Source of the DNA: Monarcha castaneiventris obscurior
Taxonomy: Eukaryota > Chordata > Aves > Passeriformes > Monarchidae
Reading direction: 5' to 3'
NCBI GenBank assembly: GCA_026261815.1
Contig: JAMPIT010000575.1
Span: 41,765,501 to 41,829,500 of the forward strand
DNA length: 64,000 nucleotides
The notes under the pieces were generated by a model. The model did no database searches, was not told the DNA's origin, and saw only the letters and a program-made list of their open reading frames with translations. Positions 26,301-39,700 of the stretch are shown here, in pieces. The position numbers and the translations under genes are program-made. Positions within the stretch are counted from its first letter, which is position 1. Each line of letters begins with the position of its first letter.

Positions 26301-29300
26301 GGAAATGAGGGTCCTGGAAAAAATATTAGCAGAGAAACTCAAATTATTTATAAAGAAAAGTAAGTGCTTTATTGCAAAAGATAAAGAAGTGAAGCTGCAA
26401 TACAGCATTGCAGCAGAGCAATGCATGAAATTGAATGAAATGCTACAGCATAAGAGGGAGAAGAATTCACAGAGACACACAGGAAAGAAAATTATTACAA
26501 AGTATAAAAGATTAAACTGTATTTCTATGCTACATGTTAACCCTCAGGGTACTTCAGGGTACATATCTGCAGATAGTGTGCCCAAACAAGAGTCTGGAGA
26601 AAGTTATTTCGGTCAATGAAAGGCAGATTTTTCTGTCATCAGTGCTGAACTGGCCATTTTATTCCCTGCCAAACTACAGACTGCTTTGAAAGAGAAGAGG
26701 TTTCCTTTTTATTATGATGGCTCTAAACCAGTTACAGCTGTGCAACAAAACAGATGTGGGAAGGAAGAAGTGGAGGAAAGTTCACTGGATCGAATGTAAA
26801 GGAAATAATTATGAGACAATACACTATTCTGGAGCCCGAAGGCAGTGCAGAACTGCTGACATCTTTAATGTGGGCTCCCCCTTCCCAACAGCATGATCTG
26901 CTGACAAATGCAAGCACTGTTGAACTGCATCTCCTCGCTCCTGAAAGGCACCAATGCTGCGTGTGCTGCGGGGATGATCTGAATTTTAATGTGCCCTATC
27001 GCAGGAAGAAATGGACACAGTGATTCTTATCATGACGGTGTCCTGTCCTTCCCTCACATAATTTTCTTCACCTTTTTTATTTCCTACAGTCAAATTGAAT
27101 ACCTGCAAACGAAGAAAAGCACTCTTCCTTTTCCATTTTCCATTATCTTGTCGGGTGTACCCCATATATTATATAGAATACTCATTCACTGTGTAATCAG
27201 AGTACTTATTCACAGTCAACACTCCAGGAGTCACCAGAGCTCAAGGGAACATATTTGAGCTATCTTTAAATTAGCTATCTCAGTATTGATAGCAGGGTAG
27301 CTATCATAACACTGAGCACATCACAGCATGCCAAATATTGCAGCTGCTTGAAAGTTACCACAGGTATTTCTAAGGGAGCTACAACCTCAGCAGAATTTCT
27401 AATGAGGGTTTGTCTTTTTTCCTTCATATTTACTGTATCTATTATAAGTTCACAAATTAAGAAGGGAGGATAATGAAATAGAGAAAGAGAAGGAAGGATG
27501 AAAACCAGCATGAATTAGCTGAAGGAAGAAAACAAAAAATCAGGCTTCTTCTTCCCTTACATCAGTCAGGTTATTAAGTAGTATTTTTACCATATTACCA
27601 GGTAAAACAATATTTTGCCCTAGATCTGCTCAAATTGAAGTCAACAGCCAAAAATTAAAAAAAACCAAAACCACAAACAAAATTAATGGGATGACACTAT
27701 CACGTAGAGTGACTTCCCAGGGCTGGAAACTACATATAAATCTGATGACAAATGCTAGGAATTTTGGAAAGTTGTTACTTTTAGTAAAACTTAGGATTCT
27801 GAAAGAAGCTAAATTCGCAGTGATGTAATGGACTCTTACACACTTGCTGAAATTTTCCCAGGAAATAAGAAAGCATATGCTTACTTTTGGGTGAGAGAGG
27901 GATGTAGTCCTGATCAGAGGAATGAATGGATTTGAGGGAGGCCCTCAGGTATGATGCAAGCAACATCTAAGACTATTATTTATTTCTTCCTTTGAGATAA
28001 GCACATTTCCAAGTTATTAGTGCTGGGAAATTGCCCACATCTGGAAAGTCGTATCAGGCATCATGTACACAACAGAAATAATATCAGTGAAATGAATACA
28101 ACTTACTAAACAAACTTTGAAATCTCTTGCTGGTCAGCCTTGTTTGACTTCAACCATTATCTGAGGGATCCAGTGTTCTGGATCAGAGATCTTCACACAA
28201 GGGAGTATACATAGACAGATGAGCTGTCAGTCAGTTCCTTCCCCTCAAGTTTTGAGAATTTTGATCTATCTACTTTTCTTAAAGAAACATCCCTACTGAT
28301 GTATTTTCAGTATCTCATGCACCTAATCTTCATCTTCACCCAGATTGCTTCCTTGGCTAGATAACTTAAATGATCCATATATTATGAAGCCAAGAACTAC
28401 TAAAATATATTATGAAATATCTGGAACACTTCAATGATGATACTGGAAAAAGTTTTTTTAATGATATCCCAAAACTTGCACAAAGCCTCAAAACTTGTGT
28501 AAACCTATATTAAACTGGAAACTCTTCTCATTCCACTGGATTACCACATGTCAGAGGTCTTGTGCAACTGAAGTAGAGATATGGAATAAAAATGAGCCCA
28601 AAAGCCAAAGTCTATCATAAAAGATTTAGTTTTAAAAAGAAATAGTGCTATAAATACCCATGAAAAGCATTCCTGGCAAGTACGGACCAGAGGAAGTGCC
28701 ACAGATCTAGGAAGAGATACTAAAGATGAATGTCGAAACTTAATTTTCTAAGAGAAATCAGATTTTTAATCTCTGTAGCCTCTAGACACAGAAAGTGAAT
28801 TTGATAATGAAAAAAGAAGGTGATCAAAAGCTTGGACAGTCATAAAAATGTTCTGTGGGAAAGGGATAACACTGAATAACACAGTATTTCATGTTGTCCT
28901 GTGGTCTGCACAGCTTCTTATCAATAACAAATTTACTTACCTGAACATATCCAGGACAAATATTGTCTCCAGCTTCACCAAAGCCGCTCAGCTGAGGTCC
29001 ATGAGTTCAGACAGATGCAGAAAAAGGCAGGACTATGTTATTCAGTGCAACTCATCATTTATAAACCACGCTAACAACATCCACTTGCAATAAAAAACAT
29101 AAATGGAAATATCTACATAGACTGTTAGTGGTTAACTTTTCATATAAAGTTATCTTTCTCTTTTGGAGAAATTACTCTTTTTTAAACTAATGCAGCATAT
29201 TCATGAGTGACTATGTCCTCAGAGAACAGTAACATTAGAAATAATTATGAACCATCTTAATTAATTAAATCTGGTTTTCCACCCACTTAAGTTTTTAATC

Positions 29301-30044
29301 TATTGCTGTGCTAGCCAACTGAAAAGTGACACACTGACAGTAAGGAACTGATTATATCACTACCAGCACTTTCTGAAAAAGCCAAGAGCCAAACATCAGC
29401 TTGTCCTTGGGAAAGAATTAAAGTCTAGGAAAAAAAGTCGAACTAAACTTGGTAAAAGCAGTATCAGATGCAAGACTTGAGGTATTTGTGTACTAATGTC
29501 TCTTCCCAAAGCCCAGTTTCAGGAAGACATGCCCATACTGGCATAGGTAACAGGCCAGGAAGAGATCAATGTGACAAGCACACACAAAAGACAACAGAAC
29601 CAACTTAACCTCTCTGCAACGTGAGGGAACAAAGACACGATTTTCCGTACATCTTTAATTTTGGCTTATCTTTAAAAAGGCTTTTCAGAAAGAATGGTGC
29701 TCATATGCTCCACATTCAAGGGCACATTGTCTCCAAATTATGCTAAACATTTTGGCCAGGAATAACTATACTGTGGCTCTGCTTCCGTAAGTGCCACTGC
29801 ATAGAAATACAGGATAGTACTTGGTGGATGAGAGAAGTCATGTTCATGCAATGGCACCTACAAAAACAGAGCAGGCCACAGTATGAATCTTCTGGATGAA
29901 GACTTGAGGAGAACGGTGCTGTGGATTTTCAGTCATTCAAGAAAAATAAAAAGACCAATAAAAGATACCAATGGCTCAAGACAATGTAGCTCATTTCACA
30001 GGCAAGGTTTATAACTCCGATGTCTAAAGATTACTCAGTTATGT
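23376..30044. other. Unique segment, no recognised gene or transposon
   Basis: 6.7 kb of AT-rich sequence. The longest open frames (106 codons minus strand at 26160-26480, 104 codons plus strand at 26305-26619) overlap on opposite strands and show no family features. A short near-palindrome (GATCCAG, loop, CTGGATC) lies at 28167-28184. I see nothing further that I can support. Confidence 0.5.
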
Positions 30045-31677
30045 CCAGCTCTGCTGGACCTGATCTTCCTCAACAAGGACTGATCAGAAATGTGAAGGCT
30101 GGGGGCAGCCTTGGCTGCAGGACCATGAAATAATAAAAGATAGGCTCCTGACAAGATGGAACAAGGCAAACAGCAGGATCACAACCCTGGACTTTGGGAG
30201 AACCAACTTTGGCCTGTTAGGGGATCTGCTTGGAAGAACTCCATGGGCTACCATCCTAGAGCAAAGAGGTCTTCAAGAGCTGGTTAACTTTCAAGGATCA
30301 CCTCTTCCAAGCTCAAAATCAGTCCATTCCTAAAAAGTGGGAAGTCAAATTCAGGTGGCAGGCAGCCTCTATGGATGATTAAGGTCCTGCTGACTGAATT
30401 CAAACAGGAAAAGGAAGCATACAAGAGGTGGAAGCAGGGACAGGAGAAATGTTGAAACAGCCTGAACGTGCACAAATGGGATTGCAAAAACCAAACCAAT
30501 CTGGAGTTGGTATAGGCAACAGCAAAAGCTTCCACAAATATATCTGCAACAGGAAGAAAACTAGGGAAAATGCAAGCCTGCTGCTGAATGGGAACTGAGA
30601 CCTGCTGACAAAGGACAAAGAAGCAACTGCATTTTCTGCCTATAAACTGATGAAGTGTAGTCTAGGTAGATGGACAGTGAGTTGGACTGAAACCTGTCAG
30701 GCTCACAGGATTGTGGTCAGTGACATGAAATCCAGACCAGCCTGAAAGCCAGTCACTAGTGGTGCACCCTATAGTTCACACTGGTATCTACTAAATACTG
30801 CCCAGTATCCTCATTAATCACCTGGATGATGGAAGAGAGTGCACCAGCAAGTTTGCAGATGATACAAAATTGGGAGGAGTGGATGGTACATGAGATGGAT
30901 ATGCTGCCATTCAGAGGACCTTTAAGAGAATGGAGAAGTGAGCTGACAAGGACCCCATGAAGTTCAACACAGAAATTATATGTCCTGTACCTGTGAGGGA
31001 ATAATGCCAAGCGCCAGGACAGACTGTGATCAAACAGCTGGAAAGCAGTCATCCAGAGAAGGACCTGGGGGTCCTGGTAAGCACCAAGTTCAACATAAGC
31101 CATCTGTGTGTCCTGTGACAAAGGCCAGCAGCCTCCTGGGCTCCATCAGGCCCTGCTCCTCTGCACAGCACTGCTAAGACCCACCTGGAGTGCTGTGTCC
31201 AAATCTGGGGTCCTTAGTTTAAGGGAGACATGGACATACTGAGAGAGGCAAGCAAAGGTACACAAAGGTTATTAAGATCTTGAAGCACCTGTCATACGAT
31301 GAGAGGCTGTAAGAGCTGGTTCTGCTCAGCATGGAGAAGAGAAGGCTCTGGGGATCTTATCAATGAATGTAAATACCTGCTGGGCATGTAAAAGAAGATG
31401 GAGTTAGAAGCTTCTTACTGGTGTACAGTCAAAGAAAAAGAGATAATGGGCACAAACTGAAATGCATGGAATTTCATTTAGACATCATAAAAAACAGTTA
31501 GTCTCAAGAATGGTCAAATGCTATAAAGGGTTGCCCACAGAAAGCGTGGAGTTTCATCTTTATAGATACTCAAAATGCAACTGGTCACAGCCCTAGGTAA
31601 ACTGCTCAAGTTGGTTGTGCTTTGAGTAGTCTTGATGATTTCTAGAGGTGCCTTCTGGCCTCAACTATTCTGTGACT
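30045..31677 (+). mobile_element. CR1 LINE, long copy with internal deletion, plus strand
   Basis: The 5' part (about 30045-30650) matches the CR1 ORF2 region after the endonuclease: GGGGGCAGCCTTGGCTGCAG, AGCAGGATCACAACCCTGGA, GGGATCTGCTTGGAAGA, AAGGATCACCTC, GGAAGCATACAAGAGGTGGA. It then jumps to the C-terminal reverse-transcriptase region (GTCACTAGTGGTG, ATCACCTGGATGATGG, AAGTTTGCAGATGATACAAA) and runs on to a degraded CR1 3' end (CAACTATTCTGTGAC at about 31662-31676). Most of the reverse transcriptase is missing between about 30650 and 30680. Frames are broken by many stops. Nearby minus-strand frames of 72-121 codons are shadows of this element. Confidence 0.9.
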
Positions 31678-34600
31678 GCAGTTGTTTCTCCTAGTATCCT
31701 GATAGTTGGCTTTCTACAGTGTGAGAATACACAGCATTTTAAGAGCACAACAGCAAAAAGAGCATACACACTTGCATGCACACAAGCAGTCTACACAAGC
31801 AGAACAGCAGATGCCTTTACAGGCCTGCAGTACTGAGTGGGAGTTGTACCACAACCTCTGTTCTTTGGCCAAGAGAGAGAACTGACCCAAGTCCCTACGC
31901 AGCCGAAAAGCAGTTATCCCTTATTCATCATTTTCCAATCAAAGGAAAAGGGAGAAAGTGTGATGTGCATGCTGCACAGATCAGGAATGCTGGGAAGCAA
32001 GCGCCAGCCATCAAACCACATCTGTACTCCTGGTGTATCACTTTACATTGCTCATGGCTGGAATGTGCTGCAGCAGCATGGCCCAATTGGCAGCTGGCAT
32101 GTCAAACCCAGTGCCTACATTCATCTGGCTGCCTTTTCCCTGGGAAGCACAAAGAATGGCCGGCTGAGCAGCCAAACGCCTCCTCCCACACCAGCTCACA
32201 GGCCTCCAGGCTCTGCTGCCTGGCTCTGAGGGAGCAGATGGGAAGAGGTTGCTATTTCTGGGGGTGAGAGAGAGGGAATAATCTTTGGTTGCCCATGGGG
32301 TGGGCAAGATAGCTAAGGAGGGAAAAGGTGTGAGTGGGTTGCTGCTGCCTACTGCTGCCTTGGGGTGGCAGGGAAGGAGGGTTCTTGTGCAGGAAGTGTG
32401 GATAGGGGAAGATGCTGTTAGAAGAGTGGGTGGTGTTTCAGGTGGAGAAAGGGGGTAGCCCTCTCTGGGATAACACAGAATGGATCCAGGTGTCAAGATT
32501 ACTCTGCACAAGTACATCTCTGTGAATTCCTTCTAACACCACTAGTGATGAAATGCCTTGTTTCTAATATCACGGTCCTATGCTATTTAATTCCCCACCT
32601 TCCCACTTCAGGTGTGAGCACATCACCTCCCTGCCCTGGTCGATGCCCAGCTTCTCTGGTACATGCAGCCACTCTGCCACATAACCATGCATATAAGGAG
32701 ATCAAAAGGATGGAGCTACCAGTCTGGCAAGCCTCTTCCAAACCTGCACATTCCTTCCTTATGTACTCGCTTCTTTGACTTATGGTATTGCTTAAGCACA
32801 TTCAGTGCTTTGACTGAATCCTGTAAATTGGAAGAATCCTATAAATAGGAAGAAGAGGCATTAACTTTTTCTCTACCAATAGACCGTTAATAACTTTTAC
32901 TGGCAGTTTCCTGTCCTCTCAAGTCAATTTTTCAGGTTAATTTTACTTTACTACAGCTATGCAAAATTATGAGTTAATTTTCCACCAATTAATGCAAACT
33001 CACCTAGATACACAGACATATCCAGTACCAGATAGAAGAGACACAGCATCAGAGTTTATATTAAAATACAGTTAGTAACTTGATTGACCCAAGAGAGAAT
33101 GTGTTGGACACTGACAATCATAGGAAAATGTACTTGACACTCAGATTCTACACACTCACTGTGCCATAACTACACACAGGTACAGAAATGCCCATGCTAA
33201 CCTCACCACTCCTAGGCAGGGTAGTACTCTGGCCAAAAGCATAAGTCTGCTTTCAAAACAAAGGCAAATTCCAGGTCCTAAAGCCAACTTGCTTGACTTG
33301 CTTGTTAGACAGACTCACAAAGCTAATTCCCCACAGAGTCTGAAGTGAGGTGCCCATCTGCTCTTCTCCACTGGAGATACACTTCCACAATGATAAACAG
33401 CTGCTAGAAAAACTTGGAGAGAAAGTAACTGAGAACAATATAAATTAAGTTATATCAGCAAAGTCCCTACAAAAACCCATGCATTTCTGATAACAAACCA
33501 AAGGGCCTGCCCAAGATGTAAATACCCTCTCCTAGTGGCCCCATAATGGCACCCCTAATCCCCTATGATCCACAGCTCCAGGGAATATTTTCTACCCGGC
33601 AGGAAAATTATCCATCTCTAATAGCTGCAGGATGCTAGACAGATGGGGAATTAAGGCCACACACTAAAGACATTGAGTTTTGTGTCACTATCTTTCTTGT
33701 TTGGCAGAACAACTGTTACGCCAGACAGGGTGATGTGGCCTCAGCTGTCAGGAAGGGGAGAGTCCCTACAGGAGGTGTCTGGAAACAGCTGGGAAACCTC
33801 CCCACACTTTCTACCCCATGATAAATCAGCAATAAAACAGAGCTTTGTAAACGAAGCAAATACCTGGATTTAGTGTGGGCTTTCTTTGCAGTGACCCTTG
33901 CAGCATTGTACAACGATGGGAAAGTGCCACAGTGTTCATTTTACATCAGGGGAACCGACAGCACTGCTAATGGCAGTGATGGAAACTAAATCCAAAGCTG
34001 CAACATTGGCTCCATGGTTATCTAGGTTTTACCCTTAATATAATTGAAGCCAAATTTCACTTCTTCTGAGTCCTCCACATTCTTTTCAGCATCTTTTTCT
34101 GGTATAAATTTGCTTTAGCTTTTTTAAGGTATGGAAAAAGCTGTTCCCTTGGACTCCTCTTAGCAGTACCTATTTCTTTGTTACAAGCACACTCTCTATA
34201 TACTGGGGAAAGAAAGACCAGTTTTGCACTTTTTAATTCAGGAGTCCTAAGGTGGATATAGAGAGAGATGAAGACTTTGAGAAGCTGAGAAAAGAAAAAC
34301 AGCCTGACATTTAAAACAATAAACTGCAAAAATTTATTAAATACTTTTGCTTGTATGTAAACGGGCACTGTGCACAGAACACAATGCAAACTTTCTCCAT
34401 GATATCCCCAGAACACACTATGTCCTGGATCCACTGGAGTCAATTCCAGGAGCACAAAGGTAATGAACGCAACGTCGGCAATCATCCAGGTTGAGGCCTC
34501 TGAAGTGAGGCAATGGCAATGTCAGCATTATGTCAGCATGCCTTGAGCATGATGCAGCACCTTCCCTGTTATTTTCTGTCTTATAAAATATTCATTACTT

Positions 34601-35080
34601 TCTTTTTCCATCCAGTTACTAACTTCTGCTGGAAGCTCTCTCCCATTGTTGACTTTCTCACCTTGTCTTTGATCCCTCTCAAAATCTGCCCACAACTTTC
34701 TGTTCCCTGATCCCACCATGTTAACAACTCTGCCTTCATGTTTCCAAACAGTGCAGTCTCAGTGCCAAGCCCTCCTTCAGCCTCATGGACCTCCATTCCT
34801 GCCCCCTGGCACTCTGATCCTTTCTGAAGTCATTCTGTTGGTTTAACACCATTAACATTCACAGAAAAGCCATGGGACTATTACTTGAATATGGGCATTG
34901 CCAGAAGCGCTGGATTTGGCTCACTGAGATTATACACCTACAGCAGAAACCAGCTCATGGATTCTGCCACAGTGCCAAAACACTAAACCTGATACATGGA
35001 TAAAATTTATTTCTTGAATTAGCGTCACAGGACACTGACTTCTCTTGTCACCACAATCAGAACATGCTCTGTCCTTACTC

Positions 35081-35154
35081 CAAACTCAAAACCCAAACAA
35101 GCAAAAATCTCAACCCAACCAAACTTAAACAAACTCAAACAAACCAAATCAAAG
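35081..35154. repeat. A/C-rich low-complexity tract
   Basis: About 74 bases built of CAAA, CCAA and ACTCAAAC-like units and almost free of G. It resembles a degenerate simple repeat; no unit is regular enough to name. Confidence 0.7.
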
Positions 35155-36764
35155 CAGATCTTTGACAAGTCAAGAACTGTTCTCAAATACATCTGTGCCC
35201 CTAAAGGTAATACCATGCCTTTGAACAACAATGAGCCACATCATATCAGCAGGAGCTAATTAATTTCCAGTCACCACAGTGCATTAAGGGAGGTTGTAGG
35301 GAACAATCCGTAAAGAAGGAAGCCCCACTCCATCCCTGGCCAGCACGTGGAGCAGGGTCATCACTCACCATCACTTGGAAAAGCAGCAGTGTTCACCACC
35401 ACCTCTCATCATGGGCAGAGAAGTAAAGCAACTCAGTCTGGCTGATGGCAGGATGCACGTGATGATGGCTCGATCTGGTCAGCCTGCATCCAGCACCATA
35501 TGCCACCAAATACAGTCCACATGCTACAGACTTTTTAAAAGCCACAATGAGGAGACAGCATGCTCTTCAACGATAGATGGCTCTCAACAAGCTCATACAT
35601 AAAATTAGAAGCAATCTGTAGAACTGCAATTTCCATTCTGCCATGGAATTGAAAGGAGGATGATTATTACAGCAGCAATTGTTAGGGCTGCTATATCAAA
35701 AGGTCAGCATGCAATTACCTACACCCCTCAATACATACACACAGAACAAACAGCAAACCATTCCCATTTCAAGAGCTTGTAACTCCTCCAGACATGTCAT
35801 GTAGTATACAAATCTGAGCCCAAGAGCACTCACTCGCCATAGTAAAACTAGAAGGTCTATTTGTAGGTTTATTTGAAGTTGAGAAGGGCTTATAAAACCT
35901 GGGTACATTTTCATGTCAGCTTGTTTCACGCACTTCAACAAAACAGCTTTTACTTTTTCTTATTGAGAAATTTTGCACCCTATTAACCTTCTTTCTCTTG
36001 TATCAGGAACATGAGCACAGCAACATTATTCTCTTGTGCAGGAACCAGAAGCAAGATTTTGACCAGGGACTGATCCTTCTCATTGATCCTTTCACTCTCG
36101 GTACATCTGCAGAATGTAACCAACTTACAAACCACATTCCTACAGGACTGAAATGTCTGTTGCCAGTCGCAGTAAAAGGTGAACTACTTTACTGAAACAA
36201 AAACTTTAAACTGCCATTGTCCCTTTAACATTGCAGAAGCTTCTTCTGAAATCAAAGCCATATTATCTATTGGCTTCAAGACATTTTTAAAATTGTTAAA
36301 GGTTTTGTGATTGTGATCGGAGAAGACTAAATTATTTTATTTCACATAAGAGCTTCACCTTCTAAAAATACCATCAATGAGGAAATGATATACTGGTTCA
36401 ATAAGATGCTCCACTACAATGCCTCACAAGAATATCACTGAAATTTTGGGTGATGAACACTGTAATATTGAACACTATATGAGACTGAAGAAAAAAACTG
36501 AGGGAATCTTTAGTGCATTAAAAACAATTACCAACTAAACTAAGATCAATGATGTGACAAACTACAACACAGAAATGATTTTGCTTGCTTGCACTGCTTC
36601 ATGTACCTTCAACTTCCAAACAGAAATCTAACTTGGAGCTTCTGAATTTCATGACCTTCTAGTATAATTTGCTTAGCTCCCAACAAAACCCTGCAGATAA
36701 ATTAGTAAATTTATCAAATACAATTATTAAGTAATTTATTAAAATAAATTTATTAGTTTACTTT

Positions 36765-36782
36765 AACTATAAATTTATAGTT
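36765..36782. repeat. Perfect 18-bp AT palindrome
   Basis: AACTATAAATTTATAGTT equals its own reverse complement. A second palindrome, AATAAATTTATT, lies about 10-20 bases upstream. Both sit in an AT-rich island at roughly 36700-36790. Confidence 0.85.
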
Positions 36783-39700
36783 CCTCTGATGGCATAAAAC
36801 TAGTCTGATCTGTTGCAATTCATACAAAGCAACAATACACCACAGATCAGACACTGACATTATCTCAACCTAAAATGTACACGTACTCTTGACACAAAAC
36901 ATGGTATTTGTTTTTAAAGGGCAGTCTGTAGTTAGGTCATTATACAAACCTACAGGAAAATAAATCTCTAGTGTGTCAACAGCATCAAACAGCTTGGTAT
37001 TGATGGCAAACTTTCTGAGAGTGCACTAAATCCCACTGTCTCCTCTTGGACACTGAGCCACTGAGCCACTGACCATAACTCCTTGAATGCAACAATCCAG
37101 CTACTCCCTTTTACAAGTATCCATACTCCTCTTTCACTCTACTTATGCAGACTAGTATTTACTACCTTCAAACCTCCTCTGGGCTACCTCTATTTGCCAT
37201 CTGCATAGGACTTCACAGCAAACTATTATTACAGAACTACTGCTCCCCCATAATTATCAGTTTAAGAAGAGAAAGAGGAACTCATATCAGGAACTCAAGC
37301 CTCTTTAAGTTTTTAATGAGGAAGGAGAAAGAACCTCGGACATTAATATGGAACTGTACTTTTATTTACCAGTATGTCCGGCCTCTTTTGCCTTATAATG
37401 ACTGTTTGTACACTAAAAGAGAATATAAAAAGGCCTCACCTCAGTTACGGTCTACTGCCTAAATGTATTAGGGATATTTTGTCTGAGGTGTCCAAAACTA
37501 TGGCAAAAGCTAGGTCATTAAAAAAAAGTGCATATCTAAATAGAATGGTTATGTTAAGGATAAAAGAAAAATGTATTGTGGTTAAAGTCTGGCATGTGTT
37601 TAGGAACGTAAAACAGAACTCTCTTGCAGAGGAGACATTGGCAGAGTCTCAGTTCTAACACACAGTTATTCCACTATAATATAATTCAGATACTTTAAAT
37701 ATTTCAAACATTTATACTTTTTATACAGTCACAATACTTCTGAAAATCCACTGTGTTAGAGCAGTGCATTTATGGGGCTGAAGGACAGGATGTGGCAGGC
37801 AGAGACGACATTCATCGGTCACAGAGCAGGGGGATGCCTCTGCCTGAGGCAATGACACAGTTCTAACACACATTCTTACGTGCAGCTATAGAATTTCAGA
37901 CTCCAATAACAGAGTCAGCTTTTACTACCCTATGTCTAAAACAGCTTTGTCGAAAGATGTTAAGTACCCTGGTCTTTTGCTTTGGAATAACAGTTTTTGC
38001 ACAGTAGGTGCACTTTTCTTCTTGATCACAGCTAACCATTTAAAGCAGTATTAAATTTCAGTACAAAAATGGTAAGGAACTTATGAGTATTTCCTATTCA
38101 AAAACTGAACAAAAAACCTTGAAGCAAGCAAAACTTAATTATAATATCTCTACCTATTCCTATAAAAGACTAAATTATAAATAAAACCATTTAAGCATTT
38201 AATCCCTTAAACAATGAAAATCTTACTCAAAAAAAGGAAAGAAAACTGAATATATTTAACATTGATTCACTTTGCATTTGATGAAATGCAGAGGAAACCA
38301 GAGGTATATCTGCCTCTGAAACCAGGTTTTAAATACAACTGTGCTTTGTTTTCTTTCCATGCAAGGCATTATCTAAATCATTGCTCTACACCACCCACAC
38401 AGCCACAATCTCATGCCCTTACCAAAACCCAGCTTTATTCTTGTCATCTCAAAGAGAATCAAGGACAAACCTCAGTCCTATGAAGTCAAGCTGAATCTTC
38501 CCTTGTTGTCACCAGAGCACCAGAAATACACAGTGGATGGTTCACACCACGCACCAGAGATCCTGATGCTAGGACTGGATGGACCCCTTTAGAGAGGTAG
38601 ATAGCTCCTTCCATCAGCTGTGGAAAACGACTGAAGAAGCCTTCCCTAGCTTTGATGTGTAATTTTAAAATTTCCAGAGCCAGATGGATACCAGTGCGAC
38701 CAGGAAAGAGATCTGGCACTTGTCACAAAGGAACATCACAGCACAGCAGTCACACAGGACTGGCTGGTGGAAGGCCCAGGAGAGTCACTGGGCTACACTC
38801 CCTGGGGAAAGGACCAGCCCTACCAGGGCATTTACAGCTGTGATTTCTCAGAAACAGTGGCTGTTCAGCACAAGTCCATAACAACTTAAGGGAATCCATA
38901 AAGGGAGGTCAGGTAGAACAGACGCTCAATAAAAAGGTGTGCGTGGTCCCTAAAAAGACAACCCTTACACCTCAAGTGAGTTACATCCTTCTCTGATTAT
39001 CCACAATTGTTTTACCATGTGTCCTCTTTACAGTCTGGTTTCCCCTCCCAAATGCTAATATATAATTGAACCATGGACCATGACCCCCCCACAATTCACT
39101 CTGCTACTGAAACCAGTGTTTTTCAGCACAGGTAATGGATGTCAATGGTACCAACACAATCCTGCAGTTTCTTGTTCCCCTCCAAACAACCTCAATTCAC
39201 ATCATGTCAGTTAGGCCACTCCCTTACAGTAGGACTAGTTCATACAAATAAAGGTCACTTCTTGACCCCAAATGCAAAAGAAGATGTCTATAAGAGTAGC
39301 ACAGCCATTCCAGTTGTCTGAGGCTGTGAGAGCCCTATGATTAGCTTATTAGAGGACTGGAAATTGCCTTGCATCCATGCCAACTTTCTCATATCTGACA
39401 ATATACTATATAGAGTGTTTAGCTCTACATATTTAAGCAAGAAGAGAAACCCAAGACACACTATTCACTCCAATTACTCACCAAGATGTGAAAAATCTCT
39501 CATCTCATGAACATAAAAACAAACAACAATTGTAACATATTCTTCTGAGAACAAGCCATGGTTTGTTCATAAAGCTTTTGAATTGTCTGGCAAGTTCTTT
39601 CTGTATATTGACAGGCTGTAATTGCTGCCTCTTAGCTAGAGTGAACCTCCAGCCTGGTGCCTGACCTTGTGCCTGACCCCCACTTCCATCTTTTATACTG

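Noticed and set aside
28167..28184. GATCCAG-TGTT-CTGGATC hairpin
   Set aside because: A 7-bp stem is expected by chance many times in 64 kb.
30284..31121. Minus-strand frames of 72-121 codons
   Set aside because: They are antisense shadows of the CR1 copy at 30045-31677.
31776..32517. Opposite-strand frames of 163 and 159 codons, Pro-rich on the minus strand
   Set aside because: They overlap in a GC-richer block where stop codons are rarer. No family resemblance and no CpG-island character.
34057..34485. Minus-strand 142-codon frame with a membrane-like start
   Set aside because: Hydrophobic residues come from T-rich sequence. There is no family match and an acceptor-like site lies in the middle of the frame.
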